From: DASSUC01 sp035649895
Lineage (GTDB): Bacteria; Actinomycetota; Actinomycetes; Mycobacteriales; Micromonosporaceae
Length of the DNA stretch: 35,120 bases
Direction of reading: 5' to 3'
Assembly: GCA_035649895.1 (NCBI GenBank)
Contig: DASRIS010000116.1
Location: 1-35,120, forward strand
Within the stretch, counting starts at the first letter, position 1; each line of letters begins with the position of its first letter. Positions 14,992-22,467 of this stretch are shown here, piece after piece. The position numbers and the translations under genes were made by a program. The notes beneath the pieces were generated by a model. The model was not told the origin of the DNA, made no database searches, and saw only the letters and a program-made list of their open reading frames with translations.

Positions 14992-16275
14992 ATGACCGCA
15001 AGACGTTCGTTCCTGGGGTACGCCGTTGGCGCCACCGGTGCCGCCCTGCTCGGTGGCTGCACGCCGCGCACCGCCCAGTCATCCGGGCCGGCCGATGCCC
15101 CCGCCGCCCCCGCCGAGCTGCTCCTCGTCCGTACGCTCGACGGCCTCGTGGTGCTCAAGGCCGGGACCGGCCAGCCCACCCTGCCCCGACCGGCCGTCAT
15201 CGCGACCGCGGACGCTGGCCGGGTCATCAGCGCCGAGGCCACCACCACCGGCACCCGCGTGGTTGCCCATACCCCAGCCGACGGCCGGGTCCTCGCCGGC
15301 AGCCTGCTCCGCGGGACGCTCACGCCGCGCGTCTGCTCCATCGACGGCCGCCTGGTGGCGCTGACCACGCCGCCCGCTCTGGCCCCGGCCGGGGCTGGCG
15401 CCGCGGGGCGCGAGCGGACCACCATCGTGGTGGCCGACTCCAGCGGCGAGCGGGTCCGGCTCGACCTGCCCGGCAACATCGAGCCCGAGGCGTTCACGAC
15501 CGACGGCCGGGGCCTGTTCGTGCTGGACCACCTCCCGCCGGCCCGGCCCGACCGGTACCGGGTGCGCCTGCTCGACCTGCACGAGGGCCGGCTCCACCCG
15601 CTCTACACCAGGGACAAGGTCCCGGTGCCGGCCGGCGCCGAGGAGGAGATGCGCGGCGACGGGCGGCAGGCGGTGTACGACCCGGCGCGCAAGATGCTCT
15701 ACACCCTCTACACCCACCAGCCCGGTCACCAGCACACCCGCGACCTCCTCGGCGCGCGGCCCGGACGGCCGGACGTGCACGCGTTCGTGCATTCGCTGCA
15801 CCTGGAGCAGGGGTGGGCGTACTGCGTGGACCTATCCGCGCCGTTCGGCGAGTCGCCGGCGAGCGGGCACACGCTCGCGCTCGGCCGGCAGGTCTACGTC
15901 GTCTCCACCGCCGACCGGATGGTCACCTCCATCGCCCCTGACTCGTTACAGGTCAGCGGCGTCACGCCGTACGACCCGCCGGGGGCCGGAGGGGCGGCGG
16001 CGCGCGGCTCGGCGGCGATGGCGGCCACGGCCGACGGGCGCATCGTGATCGGCGTGGACGACCGGGTCTCGGTGGTGCCCGCGGGCGGCGGCCCACCGTT
16101 GCTGAGCTGGTCGGTCACCCCACCGGTGCGCGGGGTCGCCCTCGCTCCCACCGGCGACCGGGTCTACGTCGGGCTGGACGGCGCGGTCGCGGCGTACGAG
16201 CTGGCTCACGGGCGGGAGGTGGCCAGGGTCGGCGTGCCCGGCCTGGTCGAGCTCCGGCTCGCCCGCCCCGCCTGA
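14992..16275 (+). CDS. Tat-exported lipoprotein, beta-propeller-like, unknown function
   Basis: 427 aa. The N-terminus carries a twin-arginine motif (RRSFLG, residues 4-9), a hydrophobic Gly/Ala stretch and a lipobox-like LGGC with Cys23. It should be exported folded through Tat and lipid-anchored outside. The mature part is a series of short beta repeats: VRTLDGLVVLKAGTG, FTTDGRGLFVLD, YDPARKMLYTLYTH, ATADGRIVIGVDD and APTGDRVYVGLDGAVAAYEL. This is the style of a YVTN/WD-like propeller with about seven blades. No catalytic motif is recognised. ATG 14992 places the RR motif at the usual distance; GTG 14977 is an alternative. It is divergent from the TetR gene across a TetR-type site. Confidence 0.8.
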   Translation: MTARRSFLGYAVGATGAALLGGCTPRTAQSSGPADAPAAPAELLLVRTLDGLVVLKAGTGQPTLPRPAVIATADAGRVISAEATTTGTRVVAHTPADGRVLAGSLLRGTLTPRVCSIDGRLVALTTPPALAPAGAGAAGRERTTIVVADSSGERVRLDLPGNIEPEAFTTDGRGLFVLDHLPPARPDRYRVRLLDLHEGRLHPLYTRDKVPVPAGAEEEMRGDGRQAVYDPARKMLYTLYTHQPGHQHTRDLLGARPGRPDVHAFVHSLHLEQGWAYCVDLSAPFGESPASGHTLALGRQVYVVSTADRMVTSIAPDSLQVSGVTPYDPPGAGGAAARGSAAMAATADGRIVIGVDDRVSVVPAGGGPPLLSWSVTPPVRGVALAPTGDRVYVGLDGAVAAYELAHGREVARVGVPGLVELRLARPA

Positions 16276-16781
16276 CGCCGTTCCCGCTCCCATGACCGCT
16301 GCCGCCACCACATACATGGGCCTACATGTCGGGGGCGGATACCGCCGAACCATGAGCACCCAGTCATATCCTCGACGCCATCGTCTGTGATTGAGCATCA
16401 CTTATTGGGCGGCCTTGGCGGACGAACGAACTACCTTTTTCCATTCTGCACGCCGCGACACTTTTGTTTGCTGGAACAGGCTAACGGCGATCTAGAAGAT
16501 TTGTGCATCCTATGCCTGCCTAACTCTTCTAGATCGTCAGGTTCGGGTGGTTCGCCGACGCGTCAACCGGCACCGTGGGCTGCGCTTGGGCGCAGTCCGC
16601 ACGACGAGCGCCTCGCAAAACCCCTCCGCCAGCTTCCGGCCCGCACTGTCGGGTCCGCGGCCATGTAAATGCCTTCTTGGTTCGCAGTCATGGGTCTGCA
16701 TTCAGAACGTTACCGTACGCGATAAAATCTAAGCCGTGGCGTCATCTTGCGAAGCCAGAAACTGAACCGTCCTCATCTTCG
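16276..16781. other. AT-richer intergenic region with a long inverted repeat
   Basis: About 500 bp that is clearly lower in GC than the neighbouring genes, notably 16330-16540 and 16660-16760. It includes a 12-bp perfect inverted repeat at 16488-16536. No frame has an SD and a family-like product. It separates the Tat lipoprotein gene from the end of the Imm51-Vsr gene and may be a remnant of transferred DNA. Confidence 0.55.
16488..16536. repeat. 12-bp perfect inverted repeat with 25-nt spacer
   Basis: CGATCTAGAAGA at 16488-16499 and TCTTCTAGATCG at 16525-16536, in the AT-richer intergenic DNA downstream of the Vsr fusion. It could be a transcript hairpin, an IS or integration scar, or a binding site. 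It has no T-tract on either side. Confidence 0.55.
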
Positions 16782-17564
16782 TCAGTTATTCCCCGGCCCG
16801 GGCTGACTGGCCGGCCCGCCGTCGCTCCCAGTCGGCCCGTCCCGCCGGCCCGCCGGAGGCGGACTGATCCCATCCAGGACGAGTCGGGCCGCCCGCACCG
16901 GGTCTGCCCGCACCGCACACTCCCAGACCCGTACCACGGTCCACCCGGCCTCCGCGGCCAGCGCGCTGGACCTGCGATCGCGGGCGGCGTTGCGGGCCAT
17001 CTTCTCCACCCACAGCTGCGCGTTCGGGCCGGTGAACGGCGTCTTGCGGCCATGGGCCGGGCATGAGTGCCAGTAGTCCCCGTCCACGAACACGGCGATC
17101 CGGCGGGCCGGCAGCACCAGGTCCGGCGTGCACCCGGCGGCCAGCCGCCGGTGCAGCCGGAACCGGGCGCCGAGAGCGTGCAGGGCCTTTCTGAGCAGCA
17201 TCTCAGGTTCGGTATGGACCTTGGTGCGCCCACGCAGGTGCTGGCCTTCCGCCGTCGTCGCCCAACGGGTCATCCGTGCACTGTAGGCGGCGCTGAGATA
17301 AGCGCTCCTCCGGGTAGCCAGCTCCTCAAGTGCGCTCCGGTCCCCGCCGTAGGCGCAGAACATGCCACCTTCCGGATCGTAGGAGAAACGCCCTTCGAGA
17401 CCTGGGGCCTCTGTGCTGACGAGAAGCTGCGCCACGCCTTCCCAGAAGTATCCGTTTGGCTCGTGACCAAGCGCCTCGATGACAGCGTCCACCTCCGTGG
17501 TCCCCGCATCCAGCAACAGGGAGTACTTTCCCAGCGTAGTCTCTATCAGCCTCAGTGGACTCAT
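16782..17564 (-). CDS. Fusion protein: N-terminal Imm51-like immunity domain + C-terminal Vsr-type endonuclease
   Basis: 260 aa. Residues 1-92 look like immunity protein 51 (KYSLLLDAGTTEVDAVIEAL, HEPNGYFWEGVAQLLV, FSYDPEGGMFCAYGGD, SALEELA). Residues about 98-230 are a Vsr / very-short-patch-repair endonuclease: RGRTKVHTEPEMLLRKALHA with Glu121, GCTPDLVLPARR with Asp148, IAVFVDGDYWHSCPAHG (Asp161, His166), LWVEKMARNAARDRR and GWTVVRVWECAVR. Vsr nicks next to T:G mismatches made by deamination of 5-methylcytosine. The Cys of GCFWH in E. coli Vsr is Asp163 here. The frame is open through the joint. ATG98 (17273) could start a separate Vsr but lacks an SD. About 29 of the first 100 codons end in A or T, few in the Vsr core. 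ATG 17564 has only a weak SD. Confidence 0.82.
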   Translation of the reverse strand: MSPLRLIETTLGKYSLLLDAGTTEVDAVIEALGHEPNGYFWEGVAQLLVSTEAPGLEGRFSYDPEGGMFCAYGGDRSALEELATRRSAYLSAAYSARMTRWATTAEGQHLRGRTKVHTEPEMLLRKALHALGARFRLHRRLAAGCTPDLVLPARRIAVFVDGDYWHSCPAHGRKTPFTGPNAQLWVEKMARNAARDRRSSALAAEAGWTVVRVWECAVRADPVRAARLVLDGISPPPAGRRDGPTGSDGGPASQPGPGNN

Positions 17565-17640
17565 TCGGCGGAGCCTGGCACCTGTGCCATGGAATGGCAA
17601 CCGTGGCGGCGCCGGGCCCGCCAACCGTCGCTGGCCAGCT

Positions 17641-19284
17641 TCACACCAGCGGCAGCGACGTCGCGATCGGCCACGCGACCAGCAAGCCGCCCGCCACCGC
17701 GGCGGCCCAGGGCGGAGCGCCTTGTCGCCGTAGGACGGCCGCCCACGCCGCCTGCCAGGCCAGCAGGACGGCCAGCAACGACAGCACGAGCAGCAGGAAG
17801 CCCGGAGCGAGGCCGATGACCGTGGCGGCCAGCAGCGCGACCACCGTGGCGGCCAGGACCGCTGCGTGCCGCCAGCCACGCCCGGCCGAGACCAGCTCCG
17901 CCGTCCACAGCAGAGCGACATTGGCCGCCGCGACCACAGCCAGCAGCCACCAGCGCGGACCGGCGGGCGCCGTATGGGCCAACCCCAGATGCAGGGGTAC
18001 GGCGACAGCCGCCACCGCGTACGCCGTGAACAGCACGGTAGCGGCGGCCAGGCGTGCCCGGCCCCCATGCGACGTGGCCCGATGCTCGGCCGGGGGGCCG
18101 GCCTGAGACCCGGCCGGAGGCCCGTTCAGAGAGTCAGCCTGGGACCCGGCCGGAGGCTCGTTCGACGGCCGGCGGGCGAGCCGCCACACGACGAACAACC
18201 CGGCACCAGTGATCGCGAAGAACCCGGCAAGGTAGCCGCCCACCGCCAGCGGCAGCCGGGCCGTTGGCGCCACCTCGGCCAAGGCGACCGCCAGCCCGAG
18301 CGCGGCGGCGAGGCCGCCAGCGAAGGCGGCCGGACGCACAGCAGGCAGGGCCGCGGCTGGACGCACAGCCGGGAGAGCCTGGGCGTACCGGAGGCGCCGG
18401 CCGAACAGGACCGCTGCGAGCGGGTAGCCGCCGAGCGCGAACGCGAGCAGCAACAGAGCGGCGGGCACGAGCCGGCGGCGCGGATCGATCGTGTTCGAAA
18501 GGGCCTGTCCCGGACGCAGCACCGCGTCCAGCCAGCCGATCGCCTCCACGTGGGTGGGGGTCATGTAGAGCACCGAGATGTGCTCCGCGCCCGGCACCGC
18601 AACGGCACGGCGGGCGGTCCCGCTGACCGGGTCACCGTAGGTATGGGCGAGCCGCCCGTCGGGGTAGCCCAGCCGCAGCGCCTGGCCCGCCGCCTCGGGA
18701 AACCGCGAGAACTCGGCTGCCCCGTAGAGCAGCAGCAGGTTGCGCGGCCGGCCGGCACCGGAGGGCAGGGATGTCGCGTCGCGGAGGGAGATGGCGACGG
18801 TGGCCGGCACGCCGTCATGCTCGGTGGCGTACCTCGTGACGGCCGCCGCCCCCATGGAGTGTCCGAGCAGCGCGACGCGGTCGGCCGCCACCGACGGCAG
18901 CGACCGCAGGTGTCGCAGCGCAACGTCCAGGTCCTGCTGCAGGAGGTCCAGCGTGGACATCCGGCGCAGGTTGGCGGCGTGGCCGGTCAGATCGGGCAGG
19001 ACGACGACGTAGCCACTGCGGGCGAGCGTGTCCACGAAGGGGTACATCAGCCGGGCCGAGCTGGCGTAGCCGTGCACCACGACGACACCCGGCATCGGGC
19101 CGGATGCATTGACCGGACGTACCTCGTGCAGTGGCACACCGTCGACCACCACGATGCGCCGTACCAGGCCGTTGTCGGCCCGCGACAAGCCGGTGGCGCC
19201 GGCGACCGCGAGCAGCACCGCGACCACCGCCACCGCAACCACCGGCCACCGCCGTCCCCAAGCCGCTACCACGCCCGCGATCAT
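17641..19284 (-). CDS. Alpha/beta hydrolase fused to a polytopic membrane domain
   Basis: 547 aa. A signal-anchor helix (about 12-32) precedes an alpha/beta hydrolase domain (about 42-265) resembling dienelactone hydrolase or acetyl-xylan-esterase types: VVVVHGYASSARLMYPFVD (oxyanion region), PDLTGHAANL, the elbow GHSMGA with Ser143, and GAEHISVLY carrying the likely catalytic His. Residues about 270-547 are eight or so hydrophobic helices. Two small in-frame duplications sit in linkers (ALPAVRPAA twice; PPAGSQA twice). The catalytic domain is probably extracytoplasmic; the substrate is unknown. The start is ATG at 19284 without an SD, directly after a 32-bp tandem duplication. The stop is 76 nt before the Imm51-Vsr gene, so they may be co-transcribed. 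Confidence 0.82.
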   Translation of the reverse strand: MIAGVVAAWGRRWPVVAVAVVAVLLAVAGATGLSRADNGLVRRIVVVDGVPLHEVRPVNASGPMPGVVVVHGYASSARLMYPFVDTLARSGYVVVLPDLTGHAANLRRMSTLDLLQQDLDVALRHLRSLPSVAADRVALLGHSMGAAAVTRYATEHDGVPATVAISLRDATSLPSGAGRPRNLLLLYGAAEFSRFPEAAGQALRLGYPDGRLAHTYGDPVSGTARRAVAVPGAEHISVLYMTPTHVEAIGWLDAVLRPGQALSNTIDPRRRLVPAALLLLAFALGGYPLAAVLFGRRLRYAQALPAVRPAAALPAVRPAAFAGGLAAALGLAVALAEVAPTARLPLAVGGYLAGFFAITGAGLFVVWRLARRPSNEPPAGSQADSLNGPPAGSQAGPPAEHRATSHGGRARLAAATVLFTAYAVAAVAVPLHLGLAHTAPAGPRWWLLAVVAAANVALLWTAELVSAGRGWRHAAVLAATVVALLAATVIGLAPGFLLLVLSLLAVLLAWQAAWAAVLRRQGAPPWAAAVAGGLLVAWPIATSLPLV

Positions 19285-19348
19285 ATTGGAGGTGGACCGC
19301 CGACGATCTCCCTCAGGTGGGAGGTAGGCCGCTGACGATCTCCCTCAG
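19285..19348. repeat. 32-bp tandem duplication between two genes
   Basis: Two adjacent 32-bp units (19285-19316 and 19317-19348) match at 27 positions; the core is CCGC(C/T)GACGATCTCCCTCAG. One unit contains the stop of the 211-aa gene (19345-19347) and the other ends exactly at the hydrolase start codon. The duplication seems to have pushed the hydrolase gene away from an upstream GGGAG. Confidence 0.75.
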
Positions 19349-19980
19349 CCTCGCGCGGTCCACCGGCGGATCTGGTGCGGGTCGGTGCTGATGACGTGGG
19401 CCAGGTCGTCGATGGCGGAGACCGGGGCTCCCCGGCCGAGGGGCAGTGGCGACGTCGTCGAGCTGGGCTCGGGGCGGGACAGCCAGCGGTGCAGGCGCTG
19501 GCGCTCCTCGGACAGTGGCTTGTACTGGCGGACCAGGCGAGTCCCCAGCGCTGGGTCGAGGACGGCGGCGACCTGACGCCCCCGCTCGTCAGGCAAGGCC
19601 GCCAATGCCTGCGCGGCGATGCCGATGGGCACCGTGCCGAGGAGTGCACCAGCGTCCCGCGCGTCCAGCACCGTCAGCGCGTGTACCAGCCGGCGCAGGT
19701 TCTCCGACTGGTCCGGCTGGTAGTCGTTGACCAGCCGGGTCAAGGTGTCGTTGGCGAGCGTCGGCCGGTGAGACGCCGGCCGGCTGGCGGGACCGGTCGC
19801 CCCGACGTCGCGGCCGGCGGCTCTGTTGATGACGTCGTGGGTGGTCAGCCACTGCCCGACGGTGGCGGCGGCCCGCGCGCGGGCCTCGGACGACCCGGCC
19901 TGCCGGTGGAGCGTGCCCAGGGCGGCGAGCAACCCCTCCGCTGCCTCAGCCTTCAGCGGGGATGGACGACTGTCAGTCAC
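19345..19980 (-). CDS. Hypothetical helical protein (211 aa)
   Basis: No family is recognised. The product is hydrophilic and alpha-helical by appearance, without a signal peptide or membrane helix. Residues about 10-40 (AEAAEGLLAALGTLHRQAG) and 85-165 (DTLTRLVNDYQPDQSENLRR, HALTVLDARDAGALLGTVP, AAQALAALPDERGRQVAAVL) look like stacked helices. The last 20 residues (IDDLAHVISTDPHQIRRWTARG) resemble a small HTH-like element. GTG at 19980 is chosen for GGAGGTG about 9 nt upstream; an ATG at 20082 would overlap the upstream gene and has no SD. It follows the 545-aa HTH gene by 88 nt and probably shares its transcript. Confidence 0.72.
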   Translation of the reverse strand: MTDSRPSPLKAEAAEGLLAALGTLHRQAGSSEARARAAATVGQWLTTHDVINRAAGRDVGATGPASRPASHRPTLANDTLTRLVNDYQPDQSENLRRLVHALTVLDARDAGALLGTVPIGIAAQALAALPDERGRQVAAVLDPALGTRLVRQYKPLSEERQRLHRWLSRPEPSSTTSPLPLGRGAPVSAIDDLAHVISTDPHQIRRWTARG

Positions 19981-20068
19981 CGTTTTCGCACCTCCGCCCA
20001 ACCGGTCGGGTCGTTGCACCAGAGCCGGCCGCGCCGGTCCGTGGTTCCTAATAGAAGGTCGCGTGGTC

Positions 20069-21706
20069 CTATAGAAGGTCACCGAGCCTGCGCCTGTTCG
20101 CGGGCGCCATATGTGGCTCCAGCCCGCCCAGGATCTCCCGCCTCATCCTGGTGTCCAGCCCACCGGCCAGGTGAGACGTGTCCGGGTTGGCGACGTCGAG
20201 GACCAGGTCCAGAACCTGCGCGGTGGTCACCGGGTCGACCTCGACCATCCGGCGCACGGTCGTCCCGGGCGGTATGGCCGCGTCGGGGAACGAGGTACGG
20301 AACCAGGTCTCCAGCAGCGTGGCCGGCACGCGCAGGTCTGTTCCGGCCATGACGAGCATGAGCGACCCGACGACCTCGGCATGCCGTCGCGCGATCTGGG
20401 CCGTGATCCGCATCGTGGTCAGCGGGCGCAGCGCCCCCATCGTCGTGGTGAGCCGCGCGGCCAGGTTGAGGTCCTCCTCGGCGAGGTCGAGGAACAGCTG
20501 GCAGAGGATGTCGACCCGGTCCTTGGGCGACTGGTCAGGCTGCTCCGTGAGCGCGTACCCCAGGATCATCACCACGCAGAGCCGGCTGCACTGCGCGGTG
20601 ATGCCCAGCATTGTGTGGTGGGCCGGGTCCCGGTGGCTTCGCCGAGCCTCGGTGTCGTAGACCGAGTGGAGGAAGACCCGGCCCCCCACCGGCTGGTCAA
20701 CGGTGACGAGATGGTCGAGGAAGCCCCCAACGTCGGCGCGGGCCTCGCCCTCGCGCAGGGCAGCCGCCACCACCCGACCCAGGACCGAGGCGTCGCGGAG
20801 GTTCTTCCGGACCCGGGCGACCAGCTCCGCAGCCGTCTCGTCGAGATCTCCCCGCTGCAGGCAGGCCACCAGGACCCGCCCAGCCAGCACTGCGTACTCC
20901 GTGGACCGGCACAGCTCGAACGCGGCAGGCAGCAGGCACTGCGGATGGACGTCCGGGTCCCCGACCAGGCTCCCGATGATCGCGGCAGCGTGCTTCGGCT
21001 GACCGACCGCCATATCCTGCAACAGGTAGCGGGCGTACGACTGCTCATCCTTTGCCAGGCTGGCGACCAGGTCGACCGCGCCGGCGAGGTCCTTCTCGGC
21101 GATGAACGCGACCACGGGCGAGCTTCCCACCGGGTCGTTGAACACCACGTCAATGAGCAGGCGGTTGAGATCCCGGCCATCCCGGGCGGCGGCACGCAGC
21201 AGCTGGATCACGGGTGGGCCGTCCGGGCCGGTGTACCGGAAGGCCAACGTGTCCCGTCCGACCAGGGCTCCGGTCCGGCCGGTCCGGAGCAGCAGGCTGG
21301 TCCCCGCCGGCTCGTTATCCTTCTCCGGCTCCCCGTCCCCGGCGGCGGTGCCGTGACTGCGATGCGGCGGAAGCTCCTCCGGCTTGTCGCCGCTGCCGGC
21401 ATCCGGCTGGGCGCTGGGGAAGACGGCCGGGGTGGTTATGTAGCTCGCCGCAGCGTGCCACAGGTCATGGAAGTACTCCTCATCGCCCTTGAGCAGGATG
21501 ACGAGGACCCGGGCCACCGGCCACCGCGGCAGGCGATGACCCGTCAGGGCGTCGTGGATGTTGGTGTACGTGACTGCCGACCCAAGATCCCGCCGGGCGA
21601 CCTGAGCGAGCTCCCGGGTGCTGGGCTGACCCGCGCGGATATGCAGATCACGCAGCGCCTCCAGAAACGTCGATACGGGGTTTGTGGCGTCCTTCCGGCC
21701 GGTCAT
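20069..21706 (-). CDS. HTH-domain protein with long helical-repeat C-terminus (545 aa), unknown function
   Basis: Residues 1-85 look like the HTH-like domain at the N-terminus of many actinobacterial signalling or conflict proteins (FLEALRDLHIRAGQPSTREL, SAVTYTNIHDALTGHRLPRW, VLVILLKGDEEYFHDLW). A disordered Pro/Gly/Glu linker follows (about 90-135). The rest is a long alpha-helical region of HEAT/ARM appearance (PVVAFIAEKDLAGAVDLVAS, AIIGSLVGDPDVHPQCLLPA, AAELVARVRKNLRDASVLGR) without NACHT, TIR or kinase motifs that I can see. ATG 21706 has AAGGAG 7 nt upstream, a strong start. It is the first gene of the minus-strand set down to Imm51-Vsr. A sensor or scaffold role is a guess from architecture. 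Confidence 0.78.
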   Translation of the reverse strand: MTGRKDATNPVSTFLEALRDLHIRAGQPSTRELAQVARRDLGSAVTYTNIHDALTGHRLPRWPVARVLVILLKGDEEYFHDLWHAAASYITTPAVFPSAQPDAGSGDKPEELPPHRSHGTAAGDGEPEKDNEPAGTSLLLRTGRTGALVGRDTLAFRYTGPDGPPVIQLLRAAARDGRDLNRLLIDVVFNDPVGSSPVVAFIAEKDLAGAVDLVASLAKDEQSYARYLLQDMAVGQPKHAAAIIGSLVGDPDVHPQCLLPAAFELCRSTEYAVLAGRVLVACLQRGDLDETAAELVARVRKNLRDASVLGRVVAAALREGEARADVGGFLDHLVTVDQPVGGRVFLHSVYDTEARRSHRDPAHHTMLGITAQCSRLCVVMILGYALTEQPDQSPKDRVDILCQLFLDLAEEDLNLAARLTTTMGALRPLTTMRITAQIARRHAEVVGSLMLVMAGTDLRVPATLLETWFRTSFPDAAIPPGTTVRRMVEVDPVTTAQVLDLVLDVANPDTSHLAGGLDTRMRREILGGLEPHMAPANRRRLGDLL

Positions 21707-21803
21707 GCCACGCTCCTTTCCGTCCCGCACCCCAGAGCGGTTCCCGCCGCTGGTGTCAATTCTGTATGCCCCCGTCAAGCTCGGGGACCGACCGGACGGG
21801 CAG

Positions 21804-21860
21804 ACCGAATAGCAGGCCAACCCGAATGGTGCGGCTGACCGAATGATGGGCTAACCGAAT
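21804..21860. repeat. Four copies of (A/C)CCGAAT at 16-17 bp spacing
   Basis: Copies are at 21804, 21821, 21838 and 21854, a period near one and a half helical turns. The array lies about 100-150 bp upstream of the HTH gene start at 21706. It could be an iteron-like binding array or simple tandem decay. Confidence 0.5.
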
Positions 21861-22285
21861 GGCACGGGTGGCGAGCCTGGCCGCGCGGCCCAGGAGCACC
21901 GGGCTACCCACACCTCGCATCGGCCGCGCCTCGCTCGCCCCGCTCGACCCGCCTGCGCCCTTCAAGATCATGACTATGTCAGGGAATGTACAGTGCGGCT
22001 ACACATTGGGCGCGCCAGATCGTGATCTTGGCTGGAGCACGGCCGCGGCGGCAGTGGACAATGACGGAAACCGTGCTAAATGCCCGGACTAAATGCCGAT
22101 GGGACAACGGACCACGGTCACCGCGAGTACCGGCCCCGGCAACACGCAACCGAGTACGGGCGTAAGGTCCGAAATACAGATGGGTCAATTACCCGACCGA
22201 CGCTCTGGGAATACGTTCGGGTAGCATGCGTGGCCATGGAGTGTTTCGCCGCTTGGCGTACTCGCCGCTGAGGGCCGGCTCGCCG

Positions 22286-22387
22286 CCGGGCACCGGCCGC
22301 GAGCGGACCAGCCCGGGCACCGGCCGCAGATGGACCCGCCGGGCACCCGCCGCAAATGGACCCGCCGGGCACCCCGCAAGCGGACGG
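22286..22387. repeat. Degenerate 26-27-bp tandem array, 4 units
   Basis: GGGCAC recurs at 22288, 22315, 22341 and 22367, in units like CCGGGCAC..CGC..A(A/G)(C/T)GGACC. Positions 22301-22316 (GAGCGGACCAGCCCGG) differ at one base from 3077-3092 in the first array, so the two arrays may be related. Confidence 0.65.
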
Positions 22388-22467
22388 TTGGCGCACTGCG
22401 GTCGCCCCGGCTAGTTGATGCCTTTTCGTCCGGTTATCAACCCCTCAGCTCAGAGAGGCGCACTCCC

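Larger units (their letters stand above)
21707..22467. other. Gene-poor region with two short repeat arrays
   Basis: About 760 bp between the divergent HTH gene and the GNAT gene. It contains a four-copy 17-bp-periodic CCGAAT array and a four-unit 26-bp GC-rich array, with an AT-richer stretch between them (21960-22220). Frames such as 22080-22271 (+) lack an SD and show no family features. Confidence 0.55.

Noticed and set aside
14998..15014. Third TetR-like site (ACGTTCGTTC) near the lipoprotein start
   Set aside because: It encodes the Tat motif RRSF and lacks the symmetric half, so coincidence is likelier.
16387..16668. 93-aa plus-strand frame in the AT-rich gap
   Set aside because: No SD, no family features, and part of it is formed by the inverted repeat.
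16690..16735. Possible plus-strand promoter with TAAAAT at its right end
   Set aside because: The -35 match is poor, the spacing is short, and it would only read antisense into the Vsr fusion.
17565..18068. Upstream extension of the Imm51-Vsr frame
   Set aside because: It runs antiparallel in sense through the hydrolase C-terminus in a wrong frame, rich in Trp/Arg/Cys; family similarity begins at ATG 17564.
22080..22271. 63-aa plus-strand frame in the gap before the GNAT gene
   Set aside because: No SD, no recognisable family, ends in repeat-like DNA.
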